DNA of 64,000 nt from Ypsolopha sequella (GCA_934047225.1 CAKOHE010000079.1:171616-235615), one strand, 5' to 3'. Positions 54,187 through 64,000 are shown, counted from the stretch's first letter. Numbers and translations are program-made. The notes: generated by a model from the sequence alone, not told the origin.

Positions 54187-54287
54187 ATCGTCGGTGAAAA
54201 GAGAGTTTCCGAGTGTTGACTGTGCCAGCGATAGTTCACACTCGGAAGCCCCACAGACACCCCCTTGGCGCTATATGTCATGACGAT
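54187..54287 (+). repeat. Small structured repeat, copy 2
   Basis: Opens ATCGTCGGTGAAAAGAG and closes GACACCCCC and GACGAT as in copy 1 (5687-5793), but the central stem is CCGAGTGTTGACT / AGTTCACACTCGG, paired at 11 of 13 positions. Confidence 0.55.
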
Positions 54288-54747
54288 ATGATACAATTTC
54301 TACCATGACTGCAAAAAAAGAGAAAAATGTAATTAATGACGTCACCAAAGGCTTTCTAGGAGTGACGCGACGGAAGTGACGGTGTCGCCAACAATAGTTC
54401 TAGCGCCACTCATGGAGGTCGGTTCCTATGCGGTGCAATTCTTTTTTTCCCATGATTTTATGTTGTTGGCCTTGACAACTTTAGCGGATAAAAATTAAAT
54501 TTGAATCGACATTTACGTCAGCTCAGGCTCTCTTTGATGATGTGTCTTCTATCGAAGAAAGTACAATATTTTAATGTGACTTACTGCCAATTTTGTACTA
54601 AGTTAAATCCAGTGATCTTGAATTTTACTGGAAAAACCTCATTGGTTAGATCACAGAAGAAATGATGTAGCAGAAAAGATTTTGAAAGAAAAATCTGTGC
54701 TTTATTCATATCCTGGCATAAACCAGAGTTCATGTTTATTTCTATAA
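54288..54747. other. Spacer; no gene accepted
   Basis: The 63-codon minus-strand ORF 54581-54772 has no recognisable domain. Confidence 0.35.
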
Positions 54748-54923
54748 CTAGCGACCCGCCCCGGCTTCGCACGGGTATGTATTATACGTATAAACCTTCC
54801 TCTTGAATTACTCTATCTATTAAAAAAACCGCATCAAAATCCGTTGCGTAGTTTTAAAGATCTAAGCATACATAGGGACAGACAGACAGCGGGAAGTGAC
54901 TTTGTCTTATACTATGTAGTGAT
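54748..54923 (+). repeat. High-copy lepidopteran repeat (CTAGCGACCCGCCCCGGCTT type)
   Basis: Begins CTAGCGACCCGCCCCGGCTT, contains AAAATCCGTTGCGTAGTTTT and CATAGGGACAGACAGACAGC and ends ATACTATGTAGTGAT. I recognise this consensus as an abundant repeat in lepidopteran genomes. Mobilisation type is uncertain. Confidence 0.7.
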
Positions 54924-55448
54924 AAAGTGGTCAAAATGTTACACGATCAAAGGAAATCCTATTATTATTGAAGCTGATATTATCATCATCTGACGCTTCT
55001 ATGCAACCAGACTACGACGTAGCGGGTCTACAAAGCGGGAAAACTATGGAGTCGTAGTGCTTGCTGCGCCGGCGCCGCACCGCCGCCGTAGCAAATACCG
55101 TTAGTGACGGCGAATATAAAAGCAAAGAATATAAACTATTGCTCCATAAAAGTATGTATACTACGGCGACGTATTAGGTATACTGTACCAGTATTTTAAG
55201 TTGCTACGGAGTGCGAGCGAAATTTTTTGTAGAGTATATTTTTACATAACGTGTAACTATCTGTTGTAGAAAAAGCAAAATTGTGCCGATACAAAGTAAT
55301 GATTGACGCTGAGTATATTTGTTTGAGTTACTTTGCTTTACATTATTTTGCCTAAATGTAACAGCCTACCCCAAAACTATCTACTACCCAAAATGGAATT
55401 AAGCAAAATGTACAAGCTGCAAAATTACAGAATATCATCATAATAAAT
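54924..55448. other. Spacer with a GC-rich patch
   Basis: A GC-rich patch near 55055-55095 (GCCGGCGCCGCACCGCCGCC) has no open frame of note. Confidence 0.4.
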
Positions 55449-56099
55449 TAAAAACCGGCCAAGTGCGAGTCGGGCCTCGCTCTTTTATGGTTCCGTACAT
55501 TTGACTAGATATTTATTTAATATTAGATAATGCTCTAATTCTGTCGGACATAGAAACTGCAAAATTAAGTTGGTTGAGTATTCGGGGAGTAACCCTAAAA
55601 CTTCATTATAAATCGGTGCTTTTAGTATTTGTTGTTTGTATACAGCATATGGTACATAATATACAGACAGTTCAAATTCCTAACTGCTTTGGCCTTTGCG
55701 ATAGACCCCGTAACAAAAATAGTCTAAAAATGGCAACTTTGAATAGTACCCCATTTTTTTATCTTCTAAGATTAAAAAATATATATATATTTATACTCTA
55801 CTTAATGAACTCTAGACAATGACATCCCACATACTATGGTAAGAAAAAAATATGTTTTCGGCTTCATTTTCATGTATGAGGACTATTGAGGACCCCCTGA
55901 AAAATAATTTAATTACATACATTTTAAATTCAAAATTCGGTTTTGGGTCAACATTTGACACAATATATAAAAATTTCAGGTTTCTAATTCCGTCTAAGAG
56001 CTAGAGATCCGTGACTTACAGATAGACAGACAGACAGACGGACAGCGGAGTGACATTAATAGGGCTCCAATTTGCCATTTGGGTACAGAACCCTAAAAA
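55449..56099 (+). repeat. Lepidopteran dispersed repeat (CCGGCCAAGTGCGAGTCGG type)
   Basis: Begins ACCGGCCAAGTGCGAGTCGG and GGTTCCGTAC, has CAGACAGACAGACGGACAGC near 56025 and ends GGGTACAGAACCCTAAAAA. A very common lepidopteran element; a shorter inverted relative is at 40555-41011. The 82-codon ORF inside (55574) is not a gene. Confidence 0.75.
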
Positions 56100-56640
56100 A
56101 CGTTTTTTTTCGGCAGATTACCACCCACATTTTAAACAGAGTTAAAAGTTGTGCCTATTACCCGGCACAATATAGAATCACCCGCGTCACTTGGTAGCTA
56201 AAGTGGCGAGGTACAAATGAGACTCGCTTCATTAACCGAGCTGCAGCATTAGTGGTAATTGCTGGGGCTAATTAGGGCTCATCCTGCACCAAGTGTTGCA
56301 CACAAAAATACTCCAGTTTGTGCCAATGTGTGTGTGTCCGAGAAAAAAAGTTATTAGCCGTGCGCGGGAAGAACGTGTGCAGTGAAATTCTAATTTTGGA
56401 ACTTTTGTCTAGATTTTGGTCTATCAGAAACGCGATTGGAAGAATTTCACTCGATAGAAATAATTATTGAAATTATGTCAAAATTAACACTTTTTTTGAT
56501 ATTCTGACAAATTGGAGTAGTATACAGACTTCATAAATATTATTTAGATGGGTTTTAACAATACCTAAATTACTGGAAATGGAAATTTTTATAGCTATTT
56601 TAGTTAATTTTGTATTAATCTAAAACCGACATTTTGTTAA
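56100..56640. other. Spacer, no gene recognised
   Basis: A GC-richer block near 56160-56350 was read on both strands for exons; every frame meets stops near the candidate splice sites. Confidence 0.4.
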
Positions 56641-56647
56641 TTTTCCG

Positions 56648-56720
56648 CGATTCCGTCCCTCTCGCACTGCGGGTCTTTCCACCTGGAGTAACGGGGACGT
56701 TTGCACGGACGATATATCAC
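56648..56720 (+). repeat. Dispersed repeat (CCGTCCCTCTCGCACTGCGG), copy 1
   Basis: CCGTCCCTCTCGCACTGCGG then GTCTTTCC recurs at 63244 with few changes. Family unknown. Confidence 0.5.
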
Positions 56721-57332
56721 CTTAAATCAATGAGCTAATTATTGCATACTTGAAACAGATACGATTAACAGACAGATTTTGTTTGTTTGTCGATATTTTT
56801 ATAAAAAGACTAGCTCTATATCTACAGCGTGAAATTTGATTGGTCTTAGAAATCAAAAGAGGTGATAGTACTGTAACATATAGCTAGGCAATATGTTAGG
56901 TTTAGGTAAGGCTAGGTTTTATAGGTAGGTTAAAGGACTATTTGTTCGTGTTTAGTTGGCAATCGATAACCTTTATGGATCGACATACGTCGCATTGACT
57001 GAATTATTTCGTGTTTTCCAAAAATAAATACAGATCGAGTATAAAAGATCTTTCAGATAAAACACGAGCAAGATTCCTTAGAGAGTCCGATTAGTGCGAA
57101 CGTGGTTCTCCATCTATAAATATTCCTTCTAGAGTTTTTGAAGAAATACAACAAGCGAGTGCTTTACCAGATTTAGAGCTCCCTTCCCTTAATGTATATT
57201 TGATAATTAGGGTGCATCAAATGAAAAGAAAATATACAAGAAAGTCAGAGTAAAACTGGTATAACAGAAGGAAATCCTTACGAGATCCCGAGTGCACGGT
57301 GTGCACATCACAGTACATTCGTCGATATATCA
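56721..57332. other. AT-rich stretch, no gene recognised
   Basis: No ORF above 60 codons and no element ends. Confidence 0.4.
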
Positions 57333-57718
57333 GGTCTTTACGTATGAAATTGCGGTTTTCTGTAGATAAAATTTGAAGGAAACTCAATTTTCAGTACTAA
57401 CATTTTTGCATTTTTTTTAAGAATGACAAATCCAAATTATGTAATTTATTTTGTGTATAAATGAGACAACATTAAGCTAACAGCAACATTAATTTAATTT
57501 TTGAAAAGTGTCAGCTGTAAAAAAATATTACGAATCTTGTCATGGAAACGGTTGGCATTTAAAACGAACTGTTTTTGACAATAAAAACAAAATTGAATAC
57601 GTAGATGTAAAACCTCGAAATCAACTTTCACACAAATAATGGAAATAGCTATTGAATTACAGGAATTATGAACTCATGAATCTGTAAGAAAATTTCGGCA
57701 ATTTCATATGTAAAGACC
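57333..57718 (-). mobile_element. MITE family A, copy 3 (inverted)
   Basis: GGTCTTTACGTATGAAATTG at the left and the complement of GGTCTTTACATATGAAATTG at the right; body matches 9285-9672 in reverse orientation. No clear TA duplication (CA and TT flanks). Confidence 0.78.
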
Positions 57719-57887
57719 TTTAATATTACTTTACTATGAATCCAATTCTAGAGTTACCAGAAAAAATCTGCTGTTTCATACATTTTGATCGAGTGTTTAG
57801 CTATGTCACTATTTTTACTATTCTATGGAATAATCGGTAATTTTTCGCGATATCAGTGTTAAGAGGAAATATGAATGAAATGAAATG

Positions 57888-58060
57888 ACAGACTTTGGAT
57901 GATTTTGTTGCAATAATCAGGAAACCCGCAGTCATTAAAAAAATACACTTATGTCTTTCTAAAGTAAGTTTCAACAAAGCACGTCAATTGATTCATATAA
58001 TTTTTTTGTAAACTTTTATTTTACTAATTAGACTTTATATTGATTTTCTCTCGAATATCG
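57888..58060 (+). repeat. Dispersed repeat, second copy of 23265-23440
   Basis: GGATGATTTTGTTGCAATAA and following sequence match the first copy with substitutions. Confidence 0.5.
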
Positions 58061-58914
58061 ATATCGGATTTAGTTGTTTTTATTTCAACCAGAAGCCAAG
58101 TTTTAGGAGCGAGCGTGATATTTTGGTTGTCGTAACAGCCACGGCTCAGAACATGCTATTTTAAACAATAATGAAACGTCATAGAGTTCAGTTCTACTTG
58201 ATACAAAATGAGGTGCTCAATTTTTGGTCACCCATATCTTTATCACAGTAGTAAAATTTAGTAGTATTGATAAGTGCACTCATCAGTTTTCATTTTCAAA
58301 ACCACGTCAACTTCACCGTGTACCATTTGTACGACGTATAGCCATTGTTGAAAGACGCTTCATTCCCTGGAATCTTAAAGACCTTATTCAAATTATAGTT
58401 GTTAAAAATGTAGAATTTATGAAATGATCAAAGAAAAGAAAGAAGTACAAAATTCTATCAAACTTCAATCGATAAAATAAAAAGTGTATGATGCTCAAAG
58501 TATGTAGTAAAGGATTTTTTACTTTAACCATGAAGGAAATGCTTTTTATCTGATTTTATAGGTATATCTGTAGTATAAACGTTTGGAGCCCAAACAGCTG
58601 AATCGATTTGGAGAAAAAACGTTGGTTTTGGCTTTGTATTCTCACTGTCGACGCCGCTAACAAAATTAGTGACAGTGATAAAATTCAGTATGATTGATAC
58701 TACCTTTCATATTGTAACTCTCAAATATTTTATCAGTTTCTATGTTTTTATGAAACCAGCGTTATCGGTATGAAGTATAATGTAATGTACATTTATAAAG
58801 TTGTGTAGCAATATTTTTAGTAATTAATAATAAAAATATATACAAATTATTAATAACTCGAATTCTTTTGAGTAATAAAGTCACTTTACACGAGAAGCTT
58901 TTTAATAGTAGATT
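58061..58914. other. AT-rich stretch, no gene recognised
   Basis: The 67-codon ORF at 58224 has no recognisable domain. Confidence 0.4.
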
Positions 58915-58999
58915 GTACAACAAGGGCATAAAACAATCCATTCACGGCGAGGGCATATATTGAGTCGAGGATAAAATGGGTTTTATGCCAGAGTTGTAC
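58915..58999. repeat. 85-bp foldback
   Basis: GTACAAC ... GGCATAAAAC on the left pairs with GTTTTATGCC ... GTTGTAC on the right, around a GC-richer loop (CACGGCGAGGGC). Confidence 0.55.
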
Positions 59000-59829
59000 A
59001 CTCTGCTTTTCACTTCGATTGAGAGAAAATGAAATAGTGATATTGCTAGCAAATGACATATTTAACATTCAGTAGGTAATATTTAATGCAAATTTAAATA
59101 AACAACTTAATACATGTACCTATTGAAAAAAAAACAACAGCTCTTTCCCGCCGAAGTATTTTTTTTTTATTTTCTTCTACCATTATGAGTTTTAAAAAGT
59201 TTGTCTATGATGTTGTACTGGCTGTATGTACGTTCTTAGAAGAAGTAAACACTTTTATGCACTAGAGTATAGAACGTAGTTTTAGTCCGCTTATAGCAAG
59301 CATAAACATGAACTTTACGAGCATGAGAAGTGAAAAGGAAATTTTTAATACAGTTGCTCAAAAAGTGGCGTATTGCAGGGACGTATAGCGTTCGGGATGT
59401 GGACTATTACATACTCGAACTTTTTCTTTACCTTTTCCGAACTCGTGCGTTCTCTTTCCCAACTGTCAAAATAATGTCTATTAAAAAGAAAAAACCAACC
59501 ACGAAGTTTTTACTAAAAAAAAATTAAATAAGTTTTTATGATTCATGCAAATATTTCTAAAAAGAAGCTACTATTTTGTTTCAATATCAGATTTAATGAT
59601 TTGATTCAATGAGTTAGGTTAGGTTTCATTGCATTTCATCTAATTAAAATTCATTTTCATTTCATATCAATAAAAAAATTCTACTGAAGACTTGGCTGCA
59701 TGGGCATAGTTCCCTTTACCTACCCCGAATGGGTGAAGAAAACAAAAAAAAATCTCTGCTTATATTCTTTTACGGTTAGCGCCATTTTCCAAAAATTTTC
59801 TTTGCGGGTTTAGTTGTTTGTTGCACAAA
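59000..59829. other. AT-rich stretch, no gene recognised
   Basis: The 65-codon ORF at 59330 has no recognisable domain. Confidence 0.35.
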
Positions 59830-59967
59830 ATGAGTAATTTCGACGATATTTTATTTGAATTGACACCACCGCAACTCAGTATAATTGCACAAAATGCTTC
59901 GGAGAACATTTTACCGAAAAAGTCAAAAAGTCGCTACATATCTACATACTACGAATTTATTGCGTGA
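59830..59967 (+). pseudogene. Short ORF resembling the N-terminus of a Crypton-type tyrosine recombinase
   Basis: 45 codons plus stop: MSNFDDILFELTPPQLSIIA then NILPKKSKSRYISTYYEFI. The segment L-P-K-K-S-K-x-R-Y-x2-T-Y-x2-F is the start of the SAM-like core-binding domain seen in Crypton elements and related host proteins with a DUF3504-type recombinase. The catalytic domain is not found downstream. The frame ends at TGA right after the F-I, where relatives continue, so this is a truncated copy or a lone first exon. The start is chosen on AAAATGAGT context. Assignment rests on the motif alone. Confidence 0.42.
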
Positions 59968-60059
59968 AGTATTAGTTAGTTGAGTTTATTGTGTTTTTAT
60001 TATTTTATTAAATTGCTTCATTTTTTCGCAACTGTATTAAAAATAGTCGTTCAGTACAC

Positions 60060-60169
60060 GTGCGGAACCGTCATTGCAACTTGTTCCGACTGTCAACCCT
60101 CACCTTCGGCTGCGCCTCGGCTCGGGTAGACATTTGTCGGAACTCTTTGCAATGACAGGCTTTCCGCAC
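60060..60169. repeat. 110-bp foldback with GC-rich loop
   Basis: GTGCGGAA..GTCATTGCAA..GTTCCGAC on the left pairs with GTCGGAAC..TTGCAATGAC..TTCCGCAC on the right. The loop contains CCTTCGGCTGCGCCTCGGCT. Confidence 0.65.
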
Positions 60170-60640
60170 TCGTAATGAAATATACTATTTTATACCAAAC
60201 TTACAATACTGTAAAAAACCGAAGTGATTTAAACAAACAACGCGATAGAAATTCTCTTTATGTGACCTAAGATCTTAATATTGTAGCGTATATTTATATT
60301 TATAACTCGAAAGCAGTCGGGTGAAATAAGCTTATAAACTGTGAAACGAGTGCAAGTGTGATTATTCATCATGTTGTTATCCAAGTTTCACCAAGTGCCG
60401 AGAATTGCAAGTATTATTACTAAATACTTACGTGAAGCAATTTTTTCAAATTATTAGTAGTTAACTCATTTTGCTGTAGAGGTCTATCACAATGTTCTTT
60501 GATTTACATATAAACGTATATTTTACCAAAATCGTAAACCTAATTAATCCTAAAAAAAAAAATTTAAGAAAAAGCCCTAAAACCTTATACTTATTAAAAT
60601 ATTATCCTAAATAAAACATTGTACTAAATAAAAAATATTA
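60170..60640. other. AT-rich stretch, no gene recognised
   Basis: The last 100 bp are probably the 3' UTR of the REL LINE that follows on the minus strand. Confidence 0.4.
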
Positions 60641-60641
60641 T

Positions 60642-60822
60642 CTAAACTGTTGCCGTCGGGTGCGGTGTCCAAGAGGCTGGCAGCATTACCCCGCTGGATC
60701 GCGACACTGATCCTCTGGCCGAGGTATGCCCCAGCCCTTGGGTCACCAGAGGCGTCGATCAAACGTGCCGAAAGTTCTTTGAAAAGGCGACGTGCGCTCA
60801 GACCCCACGGCCCCAGGGTTTC
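60642..60822 (-). pseudogene. REL-type LINE, C-terminal fragment
   Basis: The minus-strand peptide ETLGPWGLSARRLFKELSAR then [20 protein letters not shown] and [15 protein letters not shown] matches the end of the 51134-51772 frame. The fragment is cut at about 60822, where sequence of a different LINE begins in the other orientation. Confidence 0.75.
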
Positions 60823-61130
60823 ATTTCACTCACTGAAGCGCCTTCAGTACTTCTTGCCTTTGCAAACTAGAATTACTCTAGCCCAATCTCTTCTTTACCT
60901 CTTCTTGACTATGCTGACATTGTGTTCTTGGATGCCACCGAAGAGTTGCTCAACAAACTGGAACGTCTTCAGAATTTGGCTTTTCATCAATTAAGACACG
61001 TTAAGGAAAGTATCTGTTGAGAGCTCGCTCTATCAGCTCTATTTGTCATTCCTTTTTACCCACACAGACACATTTATACAAATCAAGTTAGAAGAGCAGT
61101 TTTTGCTAGTTTGAGTTATCGATTGAATTG
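60823..61130 (+). pseudogene. Jockey-like LINE RT fragment
   Basis: Plus-strand frames read SLKRLQYFLPLQTRITLAQS, then after a frameshift DYADIVFLDATEELLNKLER and LQNLAFHQLRHVKESI, a post-active-site region of Jockey/Daphne-like RTs. It is frameshifted and stops soon after; no intact gene. Confidence 0.65.
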
Positions 61131-61348
61131 TATTTAAATATTTAATCCGTTTATATTTTCGATACAAATGTTATTTTTCATGAAATCTGTTTGACTATGG
61201 TGTAGTAATGCGTGGACGCGCACTTTGTACTAGTGTGCATAATCTCATGAGCGTTACAAAACGCGCAAGACACACAAAACAAGCTAATCTATATATATAT
61301 ACGTCACTACAACAACCATAACCTACGGACTTCGTGAGATAGAACATT

Positions 61349-61506
61349 TGTACACTGCTCCCAAAGTAATAGTGCGAATACAAATCTTCGCCACTGTTCG
61401 GCAAAGTTCGTATTTCCTTACACTTTCTATACAAGCAATAAGGTCACGTGGTACGTCCGGTCGCTGGGCTATAGATTTGTATGCACATTTTGGGAGCACT
61501 GTACAG
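61349..61506. mobile_element. 158-bp MITE
   Basis: TGTACACTGCTCCCAAAG ... AATACAAATCT on the left pairs with AGATTTGTAT ... TTTTGGGAGCACTGTACA on the right. Confidence 0.65.
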
Positions 61507-61845
61507 CCATTTATCGTCACTTTTAAATTTTGTCATAAAAATCTTGATTGACTTTTTGACCTACGCCAACGATCTTGAACTGAATAACTTTGGAAGCATT
61601 TTATATGGTAACTGACTAACTGTAGCATTTTTAATGAAAGATAAATACTTAGCTATTGACATGATCGGAGAGAGATTCCAGAATTTAATTTGAATAGAAG
61701 TGAAGAAAAAAACAACTAAAGTCACTTTTATTTCAAAGCTTTTTTGTCTACTTTTTGCTGCAGTGTTAAACAGTATTAAAAATAAAAAATAATATAAAAT
61801 GTGGAATTCTCACTTTTTGTATATTCATATTTGTGTAGATTCAGT
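61507..61845. other. AT-rich spacer
   Basis: No gene or repeat recognised. Confidence 0.35.
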
Positions 61846-62400
61846 GTAGCATATCTTAGCTATTTGACAGGACTAAAATTATTTTATTTTTCAATGCAAG
61901 TGCGCGTAAAGCCCCACTTTTTATGCATCAAAACCGAACAGAAAGTCGATTATTTTGCCCTAGGACTTTATTTTTTTTTTTATTTTATTTATTTACAGTG
62001 GTTGGCTAACCTGCAGCCTCTCCTATGCACCATAAATCTTATATATTTTTCCCCACTGTTTAACGGCTCTGGATACAGTCCTTTTAAGCCAATTATAATT
62101 AAAAGTTCACAAGATTATATTTGTTTTATTTCCTCACACTATGCATTGAAAAATGTAGTATGATACACGGGCGTAAGAGCAATAAATTACTCGGTTACGT
62201 TTAAAACACTCGCTATGCTCGTGTTTTAAATCGTCCTCGTAATTTATTCCTTTTCGCCCTTGTAGCATAAACTACTATTAAGCGTTCTGTTCTTGTCTTT
62301 TTGATAAAGAAAAATACAGGACGCTTAAAATAAGGTTAGTCTTTTCAAATAAATTAAGTCGTGTTACGCCGAATCGACACCTTTGTCGTTTCAACGACCG
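61846..62400. repeat. LINE-derived palindrome split by a nested foldback element
   Basis: CTTAGCTATTTGACAGGACT at 61855 and TACAGGACGCTTAAAATAAG at 62321 correspond to the two arms seen at 12304-12459. Between them lies foldback family B. TTA at both junctions fits a 3-bp or TA-type duplication. Confidence 0.6.
61887..62278 (+). mobile_element. Foldback family B, copy 2 (nested)
   Basis: Starts TTTTTCAATGCAAGTGC and ends AGCATAAACTACTA, as at 48402-48797. The hairpin part is 62156-62275. The clean interruption of the host palindrome defines both ends. Confidence 0.7.
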
Positions 62401-63237
62401 ACGTAACACCCATGTTGCAGTGCGAGTTATTATGAACTTTATTTTGATTTGGTTTCATACGAAATTATAACCAACACGAATCGATTGTTGCTAATTTTTC
62501 AGACCAACCCACCTTAAAGCTTTTTATGCCAGAAGGCAGCGCAATAAAACTAAGTTAACAGAACGTAAAATACACCGTATATAATTGTCGTCGGCGCACC
62601 AAAGATTGGGCATACCATGATCTGCCTAAGCTTAAAATTAGGACTGAAACTTATTTACATGTAAAGTTCGCTCGTCATTGCACCTAATTTTGACTTTTAG
62701 TAAAAGATTTTCAATCTACCCACGACATACAGATAGAATATCTATATATTATGATGGAAACTGCAGGCTCTTTAGTAGATTTTTCAAAACAATGCATTAA
62801 CCTACTTATAGACCTAGGTTGGATCTAGGTCATGAACTAAACTAGTTTCAACTGATAGCGTATGACTAACTGCTACTTTTTGGCTTTTGGCCTTAAGAGG
62901 ATAGTTTCCGAAAAACTATAAGTTATTCTTTCTGGTGTGAAGAATCTAGCAATACTACGTCAAAAAGAAAAAAAAGTATTTCTTCCGGGAATATAATACA
63001 CACTTATATTTAAACAGAGTCCTCAGAAGCCATTCCAATATTGATAAATAAAATACCAAAGATGGCTCTAAAAAAAGTTTTTATGTCGAGGTTTAAGATT
63101 AATAGAGCAAAAACCCGTTTATATTATTTTTGGATTATAGTTTTATAAAACTTTTAACAGGACAGATATTTCATAGCACCGTTGTTTTTTTTTTAAATAA
63201 TAAAATTAGTGAAATAAGTTGTCATTTTGACTTTTTT
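62401..63237. other. AT-rich stretch, no gene recognised
   Basis: No ORF of note. Confidence 0.4.
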
Positions 63238-63300
63238 CCAGGATCCGTCCCTCTCACACTGCGGGTCTTTCCGCATATAGTAATAGGATAGTATGCAAGC
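63238..63300 (+). repeat. Dispersed repeat, second copy of 56648-56720
   Basis: CCGTCCCTCTCACACTGCGG and GTCTTTCC match copy 1. Confidence 0.5.
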
Positions 63301-63646
63301 GAAACCTATCCTCTTAAGAGACCCAATATTACGTCATCGATTTTTACCGATTTTTGGGGGGGGCCCCTTACAATCATCCTATCGTCATTATCTAATTGAT
63401 CCCAGCCTCTCACAAAATGATGTTATTTTTGTTATTATACTCAATTGGGAGGGTGAGTCCCAAAGTTGCTCAATCGGGAGGGTGAGAACCAAATTTGAAT
63501 CCTACCGACCGAGACACACTAACTAGCTATTCGGCTTTGTATTATTATTTATGATAATAAACCTGCATGCCTTGAAACGTGTGTATTTATGCCTGAAGTG
63601 CCTTAACGCTATGATAAGGCTCACTTTCTATCATTGGCTCGTAAAA
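63301..63646. other. Spacer, no gene recognised
   Basis: A small duplication of AATTGGGAGGGTGAGTCCCA-like words occurs near 63444 and 63473. Confidence 0.35.
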
Positions 63647-63739
63647 ATCGTCGGTTAACAAAAAGGGTGTAAGAATTTAATTATTCCAGTGATTCCAGTC
63701 TTCACTCTGATACATATCTGATATGCCCTTGGGGGATAT
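63647..63739 (+). repeat. Small structured repeat, copy 3 (diverged)
   Basis: Opens ATCGTCGGTTAAC and keeps AAAAAGGGTGT and CCCTTGGGGG. The central stem is reduced to AGTGA/TCACT. Confidence 0.35.
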
Positions 63740-63743
63740 GTAA

Positions 63744-64000
63744 TAGTAGTTTATGCTACTAGGGCGAAAATGAATAAATCACGAGGACGATTTAGAACAC
63801 GAGCGTAGCGAGTGTTTTAAACGTAACCGAGTAATTTATTGCTTTTACGCCCGTGTATCATACTACGTTTTTCAATGCATAGTGTGAGGAAATGAAAACA
63901 AATATAATCTTGTGAACTTTCAATTATGATTGGCTCAAAAGGATTGTATCCAGAGCCGTTAAACAGTGGAAAAAAAAAGTATAACATCTATGGTAGACAG
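63744..64000 (-). mobile_element. Foldback family B, copy 3 (inverted, runs off the window)
   Basis: TAGTAGTTTATGCTACTAGG starts the reverse copy of 48402-48797; CACGAGCGTAGCGAGTGTTT forms the loop. It continues beyond 64000. Confidence 0.7.

Noticed and set aside
54581..54772. Further host exon with donor CAGTAAGT
   Set aside because: A donor word exists, but the coding stretch is AT-rich, has no matching acceptor and no protein-like conservation that I can judge.
56195..56345. Candidate minus-strand exon after ACTTGGTGCAG
   Set aside because: All three frames meet stops soon after the acceptor.
60642..61130. Twin-priming inversion of a single LINE
   Set aside because: The two sides belong to different LINE types (REL-type versus Jockey-like).

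Overview
The window looks like AT-rich animal nuclear DNA, most likely from a moth or butterfly (Lepidoptera). Three things point there. Two widely dispersed lepidopteran repeat types are recognisable: one opening with AACCGGCCAAGTGCGAGTCGG-type sequence and ending near GAACCCTAAAA (55.4-56.1 kb, inverted at 40.6-41.0 kb), and one opening CTAGCGACCCGCCCCGGCTT (54.7 kb). The transposon mix (BEL/Pao, copia, REL-type and Jockey-type LINEs, many short inverted-repeat elements) fits insects. Host coding sequence appears only as short, GC-richer exons. The organism call comes from remembered repeat families and was not searched.

Host gene. I find two convincing exons, both on the minus strand: 52592-52779 (188 nt) and 15311-15397 (87 nt). 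Each has an AG acceptor and a GT donor, and their phases fit, so they read as consecutive exons of one unidentified gene. They are separated by an intron of about 37.2 kb. If this is right, most of the window is that intron (15398-52591) plus parts of its neighbouring introns.

Layout. 1-1989: satellite of 67-bp units. 2138-2774: TA-flanked MITE. 3213-4714: 7-bp minisatellite. 6149-6420: duplicated tRNA-like SINE. 7261-8264: LINE 3' end. 9285-9672: MITE A. 10039-11056: 1-kb non-autonomous DNA transposon. 12.1-12.5 kb: LINE fragment inside an inverted duplication. 15.4-15.8 kb: LINE endonuclease fragment. 17.4-19.2 kb: zinc finger and RT of a REL-type LINE. 19.85-20.33 kb: GC-rich leader and small ORF. 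20933-22397: four tRNA-like cassettes, two inverted against two, with a 13-bp target duplication. 24592-28350: LTR element lacking gag/pol. 30.8-31.6 kb: LINE 3' end. 32454-37186: copia element interrupted in its protease active site by a 263-bp palindromic hAT-like MITE. 38.4-39.15 kb: higher-order tandem repeat. 40.0 kb: OTU-domain fragment. 41.2 kb: GC-rich promoter-like block. 43.0-47.3 kb: second copy of the 1-kb DNA transposon abutting a BEL/Pao pseudogene. 47.3-52.5 kb and 52.8-64 kb: mostly short inverted-repeat elements, REL-LINE 3' ends and dispersed repeats.

How it fits together. Apart from the two exons there is no cellular pathway here. The window is a nested record of transposition inside a long intron: a MITE inside copia, an LTR element inside a foldback element, and a foldback element inside a LINE-derived palindrome. 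The observations most worth checking are the exon pair, the inverted tRNA-like array, the gag/pol-less LTR element with splice-like signals, the MITE-in-protease insertion, and a small structured repeat whose copies keep a hairpin although the stem sequence differs.
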